A stretch of 64,000 nt of DNA, from contig NC_088916.1 in NCBI RefSeq assembly GCF_963576675.1, positions 56,297,001 to 56,361,000 of the forward strand. The letters are read 5' to 3'. Origin of the DNA: Euphorbia lathyris. Taxonomy: Eukaryota > Streptophyta > Magnoliopsida > Malpighiales > Euphorbiaceae. A program made the position numbers and the translations under genes. The notes below the pieces were generated by a model, which did no database searches, was not told the DNA's origin, and was given only the letters and a program-made list of their open reading frames with translations. Shown one piece after another: positions 9,672 through 19,930 of the stretch (its first letter is position 1; each line of letters opens with the position of its first letter).

Positions 9672-12239
9672 TCATTCCCTCCTCCAATAGGAAGCTATAG
9701 ATCTACCTCTAACAGTCCCAGGAATCACTGAAATACAATTTTCCTCAAGAGTGCTATCCCCCACCCATCTATCAGTCCAAAATTTCATTGAAGTACCATT
9801 CCCGACGAGCCTTTCAAGCCCATGATTCAATAAAACTGAACCCTGCACAATGCTCTTCCAAACATGACTAGAATTTTGCTTAGCACGAATCTCCTTAAGA
9901 TCAGACGTACCTCTCATATACCTGTTCCTCAAAACTTGAACCCAAAGGGTCGAATCTTCAGTGATTAACCTCCAACCAAGCTTCGCCACCATAGCCAAAT
10001 TAAACTCCCATGTGGGGCGAATTCCCAGGCCACCCCAACATCTTGGCCGACACACAATGTCCCATCGGACAAGGTGAATTTTACGCCGGCTACCCACACT
10101 ACCCCACAAAAATTGACGATTCAAACGATCCAAAAGGCGACACACATTTATCGGCATAATCATCATCTGCATAATGTAAGAAGGAATAGAGGAGGCAACA
10201 GAGCGAATCAGGGTGGTTCTACCAGCAAGGGATAGGCAATGACTCTTCCACCCATTCATCATGTTCTGCACTCTATCTACTACATGCTGAAAGTCACTGC
10301 GATCCACTCGTTTATGGAAGAGAAACACTCCCAGATACTTACCCAGGTTCGTAGTCGGTGCCACTTGAAACACCATGCAAATCCTAGAAGCAACCCACTC
10401 CAGAACATTAGAGGAGAAGGAGACCCTCGATTTGGAGAAGCTAACACACTGCCCTGAAGCAAAACAAAAACTGTCCAGGACGCCTTTCATCGTGATGGCC
10501 TGATCTACCGACGCCTGCGCCATCAGTACGATATCATCAGCAAACATTAGATGAGAGAGCTTAGAACCTCTTCTAGACACCTGTATCGGCTTCCAGCTCC
10601 CATTCCCAATGGCATCACCAATAAGATGGCTCAACCGCTCAATACAAAGCACAAACAAATAAGGGGATAGATGATCCCCTTGACGAAGACCACGGTTCGG
10701 GCTGAACTCCTGAGACTCTTCTCCATTCCACAGAATTGACATACGCGGAGTGGAAACACAAGTTATAATCAAGTCCACCCAATGAGGAGGAATATTAAAA
10801 AGCACTAGCATATCACGGAGGAAATCCCAATTAATGCGGTCATAAGCTTTCTCTAGATCAAGCTTAAGGATCATGACTCCTGTTCTACCTGATCTTCGTT
10901 TAAGGGAATGCCCAACCTCTTGCATAAGAATAATATTATCAGAAATCTGCCTACCCGGAACAAAACTACTCTGACACGGGCCAATGAGATACTGGAGGTG
11001 TTCTTTTAATCTCAAAACTAAGCATTTAGTGATGGCCTTATACAGCACGTTACACAAGCTAATGGGCCGAAATTGGGTCAGGTTAACAGGATTGGCCACT
11101 TTAGGAATAAAGGTAATCAGGGTTGTGTTCAAACCCTCCTCCAAAACTCCCGAATTGACCGCCTTCAGAGCACAAGTGCAAGCAGCGGGCCCAAGGATGT
11201 CCCAGAACTTCTGGTAGATAAAAGCCTGGAACCCATCTTTGCCAGGCATTTTAAAAGGGGGCATAGCGAAAATTGTTCTCCTGACATCCTCAGTAGAAAA
11301 CAACCTGTTCATACCATTAATGGCCGTAGCATTCCAACTAGAAAAACTATGACAAGTCTTGAGCTTTGGTCTACCCCTCACGTCATCCGTGTACACCCCC
11401 TGAAAGTAGCTAACTGCTAGCTGCTTCAAACGACTATCATCCCAAATCCACTCACCCCCAATATCTTGAAGGCCATCAATGCGATTTCTCCTCCTATGGA
11501 TCAAGGTCGAAGTATGAAAAAACCTGGAGTTCCGATCACCATATTTAATCCATTGAACACGGGATTTCTGGAACCAAAAAAGTTCCTCCTGTATAAGAAC
11601 CGTCGACAACTCATTAGACAATCGTCTTTCCAGTTTAAACAGGCCTCCCTCATTAACCTGGCATAACCTTTTTTGAACACCATCAAGACGAGCCATAAGC
11701 CTTTTCTTTCTATAGAAGATATTACCAAAAGTGCTAGAGTTCCAATTCTGAAGACTAGAAGCCAGATGTTGGAGGCCCTTAACCAACCCATTCGTCCCAT
11801 CCCAGTTATCTCTAAGGACAGCAACGAAACTAGGGTGTTCAGCCCAAGCAGCCTGAAATCTAAATGATGTGCAACTATGCCTCGGGCTACCATCCATTAC
11901 ATCAATCAAAATAGGCGTGTGGTCAGAGTTGTGTCTCGGGAGATGCCGAACAATCCCGTTAGGAAACAAATGCCTCCAGCCAGAATCACACATAGCCCGA
12001 TCCAACCTACAGGCAACACGAGTGCGAGGGGAGCACCCACGGAACCAAGTAAAAGGAGGGCCAACAAACCCCGCATCAATGAGCTGGAGAGAGTTAATCC
12101 AATTAGAAAAAGAAGCACAACGAGAAGCAGAGACACTTGAGCCTCCTAATTTTTCCTCAGCGGATTTAATACAATTGAAGTCTCCTGCAATAACCCAGGG
12201 AAGTCTGACAGAGGACTTTACACTCACCATATCGGCCAT
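9672..12239 (-). pseudogene. LINE-A ORF2: endonuclease C-terminus and reverse transcriptase
   Basis: This 855-codon open stretch begins inside the APE-type endonuclease (WVIAGDFNCI, then NSDHTPILIDV). It covers the non-LTR reverse transcriptase: FRPISLCNVLYK, LKLDLEKAYDR, GLRQGDHLSPYLF and the catalytic FADDIV near residue 567. The thumb and linker regions follow. The enzyme would nick target DNA and prime reverse transcription at the nick. The same frame extends upstream to 12605 and downstream to 9266, interrupted by stops near 12343, 12264 and 9672. All catalytic motifs seen are intact. Confidence 0.92.
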
Positions 12240-12344
12240 AAACTGACTCTTAGCAGCGCCCTAGGGACTTACGTAAACAGCAGTAAGCTCAAACTTAACT
12301 CCCTTTGAGCTACCAACCAGGATAGTGACACAAGCATGAATAAA

Positions 12345-12605
12345 CTAGTAATTTTTGTACTGAACATCAACTAGCACCTCAGCAGCGTCCCAGAACATCC
12401 AAATCCCTCCCCTGAAGCCATCAGTTTCCACAATCTCCATAGAACTAAACCCCATACCTTTCCGAATTTGGTCAGCACGGGAGCCAGGAATCCTAGGTTC
12501 AAGAAGAACAACAATAGAAGGACGATGGGTCCTAATAAGATGAAACAACGACCTCTGGAAGACCCTTCCTCCAGCGCCAAAGCAATTCCAAATAACAAAA
12601 CGCAT
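12345..12605 (-). pseudogene. LINE-A ORF2 N-terminus: AP endonuclease
   Basis: ATG at 12605 begins MRFVIWNCFGAGG, the typical start of a plant LINE endonuclease, with the metal-binding asparagine in WNC and the glutamate in LLEPRIPG. FRGGIWMFW follows. The frame ends at TAG near 12343, then reads on through FIHACVTILVG to a second TAG near 12264 before the longer ORF. It starts about 90 bases after the end of ORF1. Confidence 0.88.
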
Positions 12606-12695
12606 TAAAGGAAAAAACAAAAAGAGAAGCAAAGAGCACCAACAACGCTTATCTAGGGAGGTGAAACCTCTCTTCCACAACTCCTTCCATGTTCT

Positions 12696-14120
12696 CTAAC
12701 TCCTCAGATATCCTACCAGTAGCCAAACATTCACTTTGACTAGGATGGAGGCCGCTAGTCTATCCCCCAGCATCCGAATCCGTTTACCTTTATTTTTCCT
12801 TACATCAAAGCGAGTTGGAGCCAACTTTAAGGCCTTGTTAGCCTCATTCGACTCAGGACCAGCCAAGTCCCCAAAAGAGTTCTTACTCACAAAAGAGCTG
12901 CTACTTGTAACCACATTCAACCTCTTCCCTTTCTTGTTTCGACTCGCAGCAGCCTCATTTAGCCCTGAGCTAGCAAAGACCTTGCTACCAATTTCCTTAC
13001 TCTTGCCCCAATCCGAATGGACTCCCTCAAAGGGATTCACATCAACATTCCCAGGGTCAACAGCAAGTGGCTTAGAAGGGACTCTGACACGAGAAGCTTG
13101 CTTCCTTCGGGGCACAACCATCCAAGGTCCATACTCATGCTCCTCCTGACTTGAAATAGTAGCAGCGGGAATCAGAATTGACTCATTATTGTTTCCTTCA
13201 ATCATAGGGTCCATTATATGCTTCTTAGTCTGCTCCATTGTATCACTCTCAGCTCGTGTCACTCTTGTGCACAAAACTTCATTGACACTCGGCCAGGAGC
13301 AAACCTGTCTAAGATGACCATAACGACCGCAACCAGTATACACGGTATATAAACCTTCATATTCTACTCTCTGCTCCATCCCATCAAGATCAAAACCAGC
13401 AATAAGGGGTTTCAGCAGGTTAATCTCAACACAGACCCTTGCAAACTTACCACGATCAGCAAAGGCCGTGTTATCATCGACCTTAATAGGCTTTCCAATA
13501 GCTTCGGCAATAGCCAAAAGAACATCTTGATTACAATAGAATAATGGTATTTGAGGGAACCTAAGCCACACAAGGGTAGATTCAATCAGGGAGTCTAAAG
13601 GAGAAAACGTGGGGGACCAGGTACGCACTGTCAGATAATTTCCTTGAACAATCCAAGGTCCATCCAGTATTACATGCTCTCTGTCCAGGGGGTCATCAAA
13701 TTTAACAACATAAAAACCATTCCCAACTTCCATCATTTTAAAGTTGGCAATCGGCTTCCACAAATCTGAAACCTTCTTGTGCAAGGTAATATATCCCAGC
13801 TTTCTCCCAAGCAGCTTAATGATTAGGGCACTATTCCATTGAGTTGTTAATTATTGTTTCAGGGATGAGTCAAGTGATACCTTTGGGTATAAAGGATTCG
13901 CCTTATCAACAGTAATCACCACTTTCCCATTCTCACGAAGGTTTTCACGAACCTTGGAATCCCGTATCACTTCTTTATTCAGCAATAGGTCTCTCCAGTT
14001 CTTGCGTGGTGGCTCCGCACCATGATTCGATCTCGACCACGAAGGCCCCTGTGGATCAGAAGAAAACGGATTCGGGGGGTCAGCCGGTGGCCAGCCAAAG
14101 ACGGACGACTGAAGGGTCTC
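12696..14120 (-). pseudogene. LINE-A ORF1: nucleic-acid-binding protein (DUF4283-type)
   Basis: This is plant LINE ORF1, about 475 codons, with one in-frame TAA at 13851-13853. The likely start is the ATG at 14120 (METLQSSVFGW). After the stop the frame continues WNSALIIKLLG, VVKFDDPLDREHVILDGPW and LVWLRFPQIPL, the pattern of DUF4283 proteins that bind LINE RNA. The zinc-knuckle-like element reads YTGCGRYGHLRQVC. The first cysteine of the usual CX2CX4HX4C is tyrosine, so zinc binding is probably lost. The C-terminal third is low-complexity and basic. Confidence 0.85.
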
Positions 14121-14170
14121 CATTGGGAGACCGAACGACGATCGCAAGGTTAATCGCCAAGAGGATTTAT

Positions 14171-15352
14171 CACAAAATCCTATTATTTCTCCAAGATCCT
14201 ATTTTTTCTACAATTTTTCTTATTTTCTAATCATAGATTCTACATTATTATTAGTATTATCAATAAGAAGTTAAGTTTTTTTTGCCCACTCCTCTAGAAA
14301 GAGAGATTGTAAGCACCCAATTATTCTTGAAGAATTTGGATTGTGCTAGATATGAACTCAAAATGAAGGTAAATAAAAATAAATTTTGATGCTCAAAATC
14401 TGAAAATATACATTAATTATGGGATATTAAGACAACTACTTTTGTAACACATGTCTATATAGTTATTAACCATTATAACATGGTTTATACAAAAATTCTT
14501 AGTATTCAAGAGGTTGTAACATATGAAAATGAAACATGGTCATATGACATGTTGTTGGAAAATGTTAATTAAAAATATTATTATTTGAATCTCTTCGATT
14601 TCTAAAAATATAGAGCTTAATGACTCTAATTAATAGAATTAATTTCACATATTAATTACAAATATTTTTTTTATACTGAGTGATTATAATTATGGTTTAA
14701 TTCCATTTAACTAAAATTAATTTATGGACTTAATACTTCATTAAGTAAAAATAAATTTTTTAATTAATGGCCAAAATACATTTTCACACTCCTCTTTATA
14801 TGCATATATCTTACATTCTCTTATAGAAATAAAAAAATGAGACAAAGATAATTCTCTCATAATTTTATTTTTCGTCTCTTCATTTTTTTTCTATTCCTTT
14901 ATTTGTTTCGTGTTCTTGTTTTCGAAATTCAAGAATATATAATTATTAAAAAACATTAATAAAGTAAAAAAAGTGATATCTACGAGCGTAATTGATATTA
15001 TATACAATGGAAGAATGAAGAACAAATTGATTGAGTGTCTTGATGTGATATTACGAGATGAAAATATGGGATCTCATCGCCTTAAGTTGATTCAATTGGA
15101 TATATTGGGTTATTGTAACCTAATGAATAATTGAATTCGAATACTTTGGTTATCGAGAAATTCGATCAAGCAAAATGATTATCATCAAAATGAATTTTAT
15201 CAAACTTTTATGATTTTTTTTTGTATGTAATTGATGTTTTTTTTAATGCAAATGGTAAATGTATATATGTAGCATATTGAATTGATAAAGTCTCTTCATG
15301 TGGAATATTAGAAAAGTATTGATTGTAATAGTTTATAGCATAATAAATTGAT
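14171..15352. other. AT-rich non-coding DNA
   Basis: This may include the LINE-A 5' untranslated region at its left edge, but no boundary can be seen. There is no ORF of note, no RNA gene and no clear repeat. It contains long A/T runs and TTAATTAA-like words. Its right end is the target site of LINE-B. Confidence 0.6.
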
Positions 15353-15414
15353 GTTGATTCCATTTCTTTTTTTTGGTAGGCAAAGGAAGAAAAAAACAAA
15401 AACCAGAAAAAAAC

Positions 15415-16242
15415 TTAACTCGGGATTAGCCTGGGAAAGCTAACCCCAACTTGATCAGTAGAAAGGAAGGACAAAAGGAAGTCCGACGGTGATGAGAAGG
15501 TAGAGGTCCCAAAAACCCTTTCCTGGCCCTCAGTCGCAAGGCGGTCGACAACTTTATTCTGCTCTCTGAACACATGTCCAAAACTGATAGTATCAAATGA
15601 AGAACATAGCCTCTTGATGCCTTTAAGTAAATTTTGGCTGCCTAGACAAGAGAACCTATTCTCTGAGATAATCTTCACAGCTTCAAGGTTGTCGGATTCC
15701 ACACTCAACCTTTTTAAACTCAGGTTCTTAGCGAGCCTAAGCCCTGAGAAGATACCCCAGAGCTCAGCAGAGAAAGAAGAACCCACTCCCAGGTTCTGAG
15801 CAAAGCCAGACACCCAAGCACCGCCAGCGTCTCTCAAGACTCCACCAGCTGCGATCCTTCCATCCGAAAGACAGGAGCCGTCAGTATTTAATTTAACAAC
15901 TCCATCCTCGGGTTTGCTCCACCCCAATAACTGAACCACCTTATTCTGGCAAGAATAAGGAAAACCCCCTTCCTTAAAGCTCTCGATAATAGAATTAACT
16001 TTTTTTAGAAAAAAAGGCAAGTAAGTTAGGACAGATAAGTGCTCCTTCTCCAAAGATGTCCGCATTCCTCCACTGCCATAGCTGGTGGCAAACAACAGCA
16101 AAGAGAATATCACCATGATCCAGCTCAGGTAATAACAAACCTTTAACCCCATCAACAAACCAATCCTGACCAGGATAGGCCAAGAATTTAGGAAGCAAAT
16201 AGCTCGGAAGGACTTCCCTCCAAATCTTGTTGCTCTTATCAC
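15415..16242 (-). pseudogene. LINE-B RNase H domain (RVT_3 type)
   Basis: This is the C-terminal RNase H of LINE-B. The domain begins at VVKLNTDGSCLSDGRIAAGG (first catalytic Asp in NTDGS), then SAELWGIFSGL (Glu) and SVESDNLEAVKII (Asp), and ends with HVFREQNKVVDRLA. It would remove the RNA strand of the hybrid. The first 75 or so residues of the ORF are out of frame. The true frame enters from the zf-RVT ORF through an indel in the A/T homopolymer near 16005. The stop at 15415 is followed by a short untranslated region and the poly(A). Confidence 0.88.
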
Positions 16243-16540
16243 AGTCCCGAAGAGAATGACAAATAGTTTCAGCCTGACCTTTGCATCTACTGCAAGTATC
16301 AGCCTCCACTAAATGGCGTCTTTTCCTTTCCACATTAGTGAGAAGCCTGTTCTTAGCTCCAAGCCACAAGAAACTCCGAATACGATAGGGAACCTTCAGG
16401 GCCCAAATGCATTTCCAATCCATTAAAGGAGGATAATCTGAGTTAACATAGAACGCCTCAAATGCAGATTTACAAGAAAAGGCCCCGTTATTTGTAAGGG
16501 ACCAACAATGACAACCCTTATCATCCACCTCGCTGCTCAC
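15995..16540 (-). pseudogene. LINE-B zinc-binding (zf-RVT) domain
   Basis: This 181-codon piece is in frame with the reverse transcriptase above it and separated from it by TAG at 16604-16606. It contains WSLTNNGAFSCKSAFEAF, the WKCIWALKVPYRIRSFLW pattern and the CSRCKGQAETICHSLRDC zinc site of the zf-RVT domain. It ends early at the homopolymer frameshift, after which the RNase H continues in another frame. Confidence 0.88.
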
Positions 16541-16603
16541 TTTAACACCCTGGATCTTCAGGAGCGACTCAAGATTAAGGTAAGCCTCAAATTTGGACCA
16601 AAT

Positions 16604-17633
16604 CTAGTCTCCCTCAGAGTCCACCACATCAGCAATACTCCAGTGGCGAATCTCTAGAGGCGGCGGCGACACACTCTCCTCTAATAAGGACTTCCCCCCC
16701 AACCAGGTATCATTCCAAAAACTAATAGATCTGCCATTACCCACCGACCAACCAATCCCAGAGCAGAATTCAGAAAAAACTGCATTAACCCCTTTCCATA
16801 AGAAGGAGCAACAAGGAACTCTATCTTTAGGCCCCCCAAAAACCTTATCTTTCCTGTATTTACCACATAACAAACGAACACAAAGAGAAGATGGGGACTG
16901 CCACATTCTCCACAGAAGCTTCATCAGCAGAACTTTATTGTTATCACCAGCCTGCCTAATTCCTAAACCTCCCCTATCTTTAGGCTGGCAGACTTCCTTC
17001 CAAGGAACCAGATGAATTTTATTTCTTTCTTCTGAGTTCCCCCATAGGAAGCGCCGATTTATTTTATCAAGGCTATTAAGAACAGGTTCCGGCAGCTTAC
17101 AAGCTTGCATTAAATGGTTTGGAAGAGCACAGTTCACTGATTGGATTAGAGTAAGACAGCCCGCCAGCGAAAGGGAGTTAGCTTTCCAATTAGCACACTT
17201 CTTATTAGTTTTATCAAAGATCTCTTTAAAGGTAGCCTTTGAAACTCTATCACTATGGAGGGGGACTCCAAGGTAGTTACCAAAAGCCCTGGTCAGAGGG
17301 ATACCCGAAATCTCACTCAACCTCTTACAGACCCTTTGGTCCATGTTTTTAGAGCACAACATCCTTGACTTCTGAATGTTAAGTTTTTTTCCAGAGGCAG
17401 AACAAAAGTTATTAAGGATATCCATAATTACACCAATTTGCTCTTCACTACCATCAACAAAGATCATCACATCATCAGCAAAGAACAAATGAGTGATAGG
17501 AGGGCAGAATTTATTAATGGCAACTGGGTGAAGCTTCCCAGTATTAACAACGTCCTGGATGAGGTGAGTAAGTCTCTCCATAGCAATGACAAATAAGAAA
17601 GGGCTCATAGGATCTCCTTGACGGATGCCCATG
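16604..17633 (-). pseudogene. LINE-B reverse transcriptase, 5'-truncated
   Basis: This is the C-terminal part of a LINE reverse transcriptase, starting at GIRQGDPMSPFLFV (motif B region). It includes the catalytic FFADDVMIF near residue 55 and the downstream LAGCLTLIQSVNCALPNH thumb region. Motifs upstream of RQGDP are absent because of 5' truncation. The open frame extends three codons into the right TSD (Met-Glu-Ser), which by chance supplies an ATG. That is not a real start. Confidence 0.92.
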
Positions 17634-17647
17634 GTTGATTCCATTTC

Positions 17648-19224
17648 AATATAGATTGTAATTATTTTTTGTATCGTAAATATAATATTGAATTTTAGTT
17701 TTAGTTTAATTAAATTTTTGATTTTTCATTGTATTATAATAGATTTCTTAATTAATTTCATATTTTATTATTATTATTTTAAAGAATTCCAGTTTGAAAA
17801 CAATATAAAAATGTATATATTAAAATTACTAAAAGGTACAAATCATTAACTTTTGTAAAAATAAATAAACCATTCACTTTTAATTAGAAGTCTATAAAAA
17901 AATTAATCACTTTATATTTTCAAATTTAATTTAATTTGATTTGAATTATCAATAAAAACATATATATTAATTTGAAATATACATAATATAAAATATATAA
18001 CACTAAAAAACTTAGTCAAATTATTTAATACCATTAGTAAAAACAATTAGATTACTATTACAAAAATAAATGAATATAAAATAAAAAATAAAAAATGAAA
18101 TTAGAAAAACAAATATAGAATAAAACATCAAGAATATTGATGAAGTCTATAAAAAGGTCTAAATGAAAAAATAAGAACTATAAAACTAATTATAAAAAAA
18201 TACTACTATTTTTAAAATATTGGGATATTAATCCCATCAATTTGAAAACAATTTTTACTTTGAAATAAATGAGTTGGCATACTAAAGAGAGAAATATTTT
18301 TTTATACAATGTATGTTCATTTAGAATATTGTAAATTACTTTAAAAGAAATAAGTAAACAATTATATTATTTATAATGAAAACTTACTACTATATTATTT
18401 TTCAATGCATAAATTTACAATAAGTGAATGTAGAAAATATAGATATTTAAACAGAATCTAGAAACTAATTTTTTAATTTTTTTTAATTATTATTGGCGGT
18501 GACTAATTAATATCTAAGACAAAATTGCAAAACTGTAAGAAAATAAATAATAACTTCCAAATACAACCAAAATAGGAAAACAAACTCACTAACCAACAGA
18601 CACGTGTCTCTAAGATAAAAGAGCAAAACGGTAATAAATGAAATAACAACTTGAATACAATAATTAATGGTAAAGAGCAAGATAGTCCTTAATAATACTT
18701 CATCTTAATTTTTATACATTGGAGAACACTATAAATTGTGTGTATGCATTTTCCTCCTATATTATTCATAAAAAATTATTCATATCTAAGACCTGTTTAA
18801 AATTATTCACGTCATGTTCAAAACATACAAGATGAACTACATTTTGTGTCTGACTGCATTTCTTCTGTGCTACTTCTCATAAATTTTCGGTAAAAAATAT
18901 AGTCCGTCAAAGGCTTTTTCTTTGTAGTGATTGCTCTTTTCAGTCAGGTTAAAATAAACACTAATGTTATTAAAAGTTTAGTTAATGAATAAAAATTGAT
19001 AATAAATCATGATATTAATTAATAAGTTATAGACTAAAATTGCTAATAAATTATGATATTAATTAATAAGTAATTAATATTTATCAAAAAATTAATAAGT
19101 TACAGACTAAGCAACACATTATTAAATCATGACATTCACATATTTTTCGCTCCTCTTTTCTTCCATAGCAACAACGGAATTCTCATATGTCCAGACTTTC
19201 TTTGTAGCAGCAATGAATCTTTCA
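17648..19224. other. AT-rich non-coding DNA flanking element E
   Basis: Very AT-rich sequence with no credible ORF. Visible small structures are a perfect 12-bp palindrome AGACACGTGTCT (18598-18609, with a G-box core), a 44-bp imperfect tandem duplication at 18996-19083 (TATTAATTAATAAGT core, with a third partial copy near 19090), and a CACTA-like terminus near 18929. The last five bases before element E are its TSD, ATTAG (19225-19229). Confidence 0.6.
18911..18929 (-). mobile_element. Possible CACTA transposon terminus
   Basis: On the minus strand this begins CACTACAAAGAAAAAGCCT, resembling the CACTACAAGAAA ends of plant En/Spm (CACTA) transposons. No matching opposite terminus or transposase is seen in the flanking AT-rich DNA. 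It would be a remnant or chance similarity. Confidence 0.3.
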
Positions 19225-19252
19225 ATTAGTGATGAGGGCATCTTGCACTCAT

Positions 19253-19614
19253 ACGCGGGGCGTAGGATAGGACACGCAGAGCGTGAATCCGGAGCCGAGA
19301 GAAACGAAGAAAACCGCACAGAAAGGGGATCACTAAGGCATTCCACGCGGAGCGTATTGTCCAGTACGCGGAGCGTGGATCGAACCTTCAAGAGAACCAG
19401 TTCCAGGAGGTCATGTACGCGGGGCGTACTCCTAAGGACGCGGAGCGTGCTTCTCATACGAGGGGCGCAGATCAAACATCCGGAATGAGTTCTACTCAGG
19501 AGGTCAACTACGCGGGGCGTAACCTTAGAGACGCCACGCGTAAGCCCCATCAACAAGACGCACCAGGATCAGGAGCTGCATCACGCGGGGCGTAGCCAGG
19601 CCTACGCGGGGCGT
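19253..19614 (+). repeat. Array of 11 palindromic ACGC-NNN-GCGT motifs in the LTR of E
   Basis: Copies or near copies of ACGCGGGGCGT start at 19253, 19274, 19345, 19366, 19417, 19438, 19458, 19510, 19531, 19583 and 19604. The arms ACGC and GCGT are complementary with a three-base spacer, usually GGG or GGA. Many copies occur in pairs 21 bases apart (19253/19274, 19345/19366, 19417/19438, 19510/19531, 19583/19604). The 3' LTR repeats the array at about 62968-63334. Confidence 0.85.
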
Positions 19615-19820
19615 GCCCCGTCTGTAGGATACTTCTTCACCAAGTTCTTCATGCTTGGGATCACTCCTTAATTACACTTTTGCCACTCCCTAATTACAAC
19701 TCTACCACTCCTTATTTACAATCATGCCACCCCTTTACCATTAACCCAACTTACCTTTTAGCTTTGTATTTTAAGTAGTTATGTAATTTACCCTTTATGT
19801 AATTTGGCAATTAGGTTTTT

Positions 19821-19841
19821 GAGATGATATAAATTCATCTC
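19821..19841 (+). promoter_or_regulatory. TATA box inside an inverted repeat (5' LTR of E)
   Basis: TATAAAT (19828-19834) is flanked exactly by GAGATGA on the left and TCATCTC on the right, a 7-7-7 inverted repeat. The same arrangement is kept in the 3' LTR near 63536-63556. The position, about 600 bases into the LTR, fits a core promoter. Confidence 0.55.
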
Positions 19842-19930
19842 TTTCTCTTTGTAATGTTTTAACTTTTTATCAATCAAATTATCAACTTCTTTGTGAAGCT
19901 TTGTTAAGGTTCTACCTTCAACAATGGGGA

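Larger units (their letters stand above)
9266..14170 (-). mobile_element. LINE-A: L1-type non-LTR retrotransposon, 3' end cut by C2
   Basis: This is a minus-strand LINE with ORF1 (12696-14120) and ORF2 (endonuclease, reverse transcriptase and zinc-binding domain, 9266-12605). The 3' part, including any RNase H domain and poly(A) tail, is missing because copia C2 inserted at 9265/9266. All of ORF2 in the window stays in one frame but has three stops. The 5' boundary is not precise; the sequence turns AT-rich and featureless above about 14170. No TSD can be assigned. Confidence 0.88.
15367..17633 (-). mobile_element. LINE-B: 5'-truncated LINE with 14-bp TSD
   Basis: This 2267-bp insertion is flanked by perfect copies of GTTGATTCCATTTC at 15353-15366 and 17634-17647. 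The minus-strand 3' end is a poly(A) tail, seen as T8 at 15367-15374. The 5' end lies inside the reverse transcriptase, as expected from incomplete target-primed reverse transcription. The coding region has one stop (16604-16606) and one frameshift in a homopolymer near 16005. It is therefore less decayed than LINE-A and probably younger. Confidence 0.95.
19230..19930 (+). repeat. 5' LTR of element E, left part
   Basis: This matches 62945 to about 63643 closely. It starts TGATGAGGGCATC, carries eleven ACGC-NNN-GCGT-like palindromes (19253-19614) and a TATA box at 19828, and stops at CAATGGGGA where the Athila-like element inserted. The remaining 121 bp are at 60911-61031. Confidence 0.93.

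Noticed and set aside
18001..18929. Complete CACTA transposon ending at 18929
   Set aside because: No opposite CACTA terminus, no subterminal repeat array and no transposase could be found in the AT-rich DNA to the left.
19122..19595. ORFs of 60-144 codons overlapping the left end of element E and repeated at 62732-63386
   Set aside because: They run through the ACGC-NNN-GCGT LTR array and, on one side, cross the element boundary. They are not conserved units.
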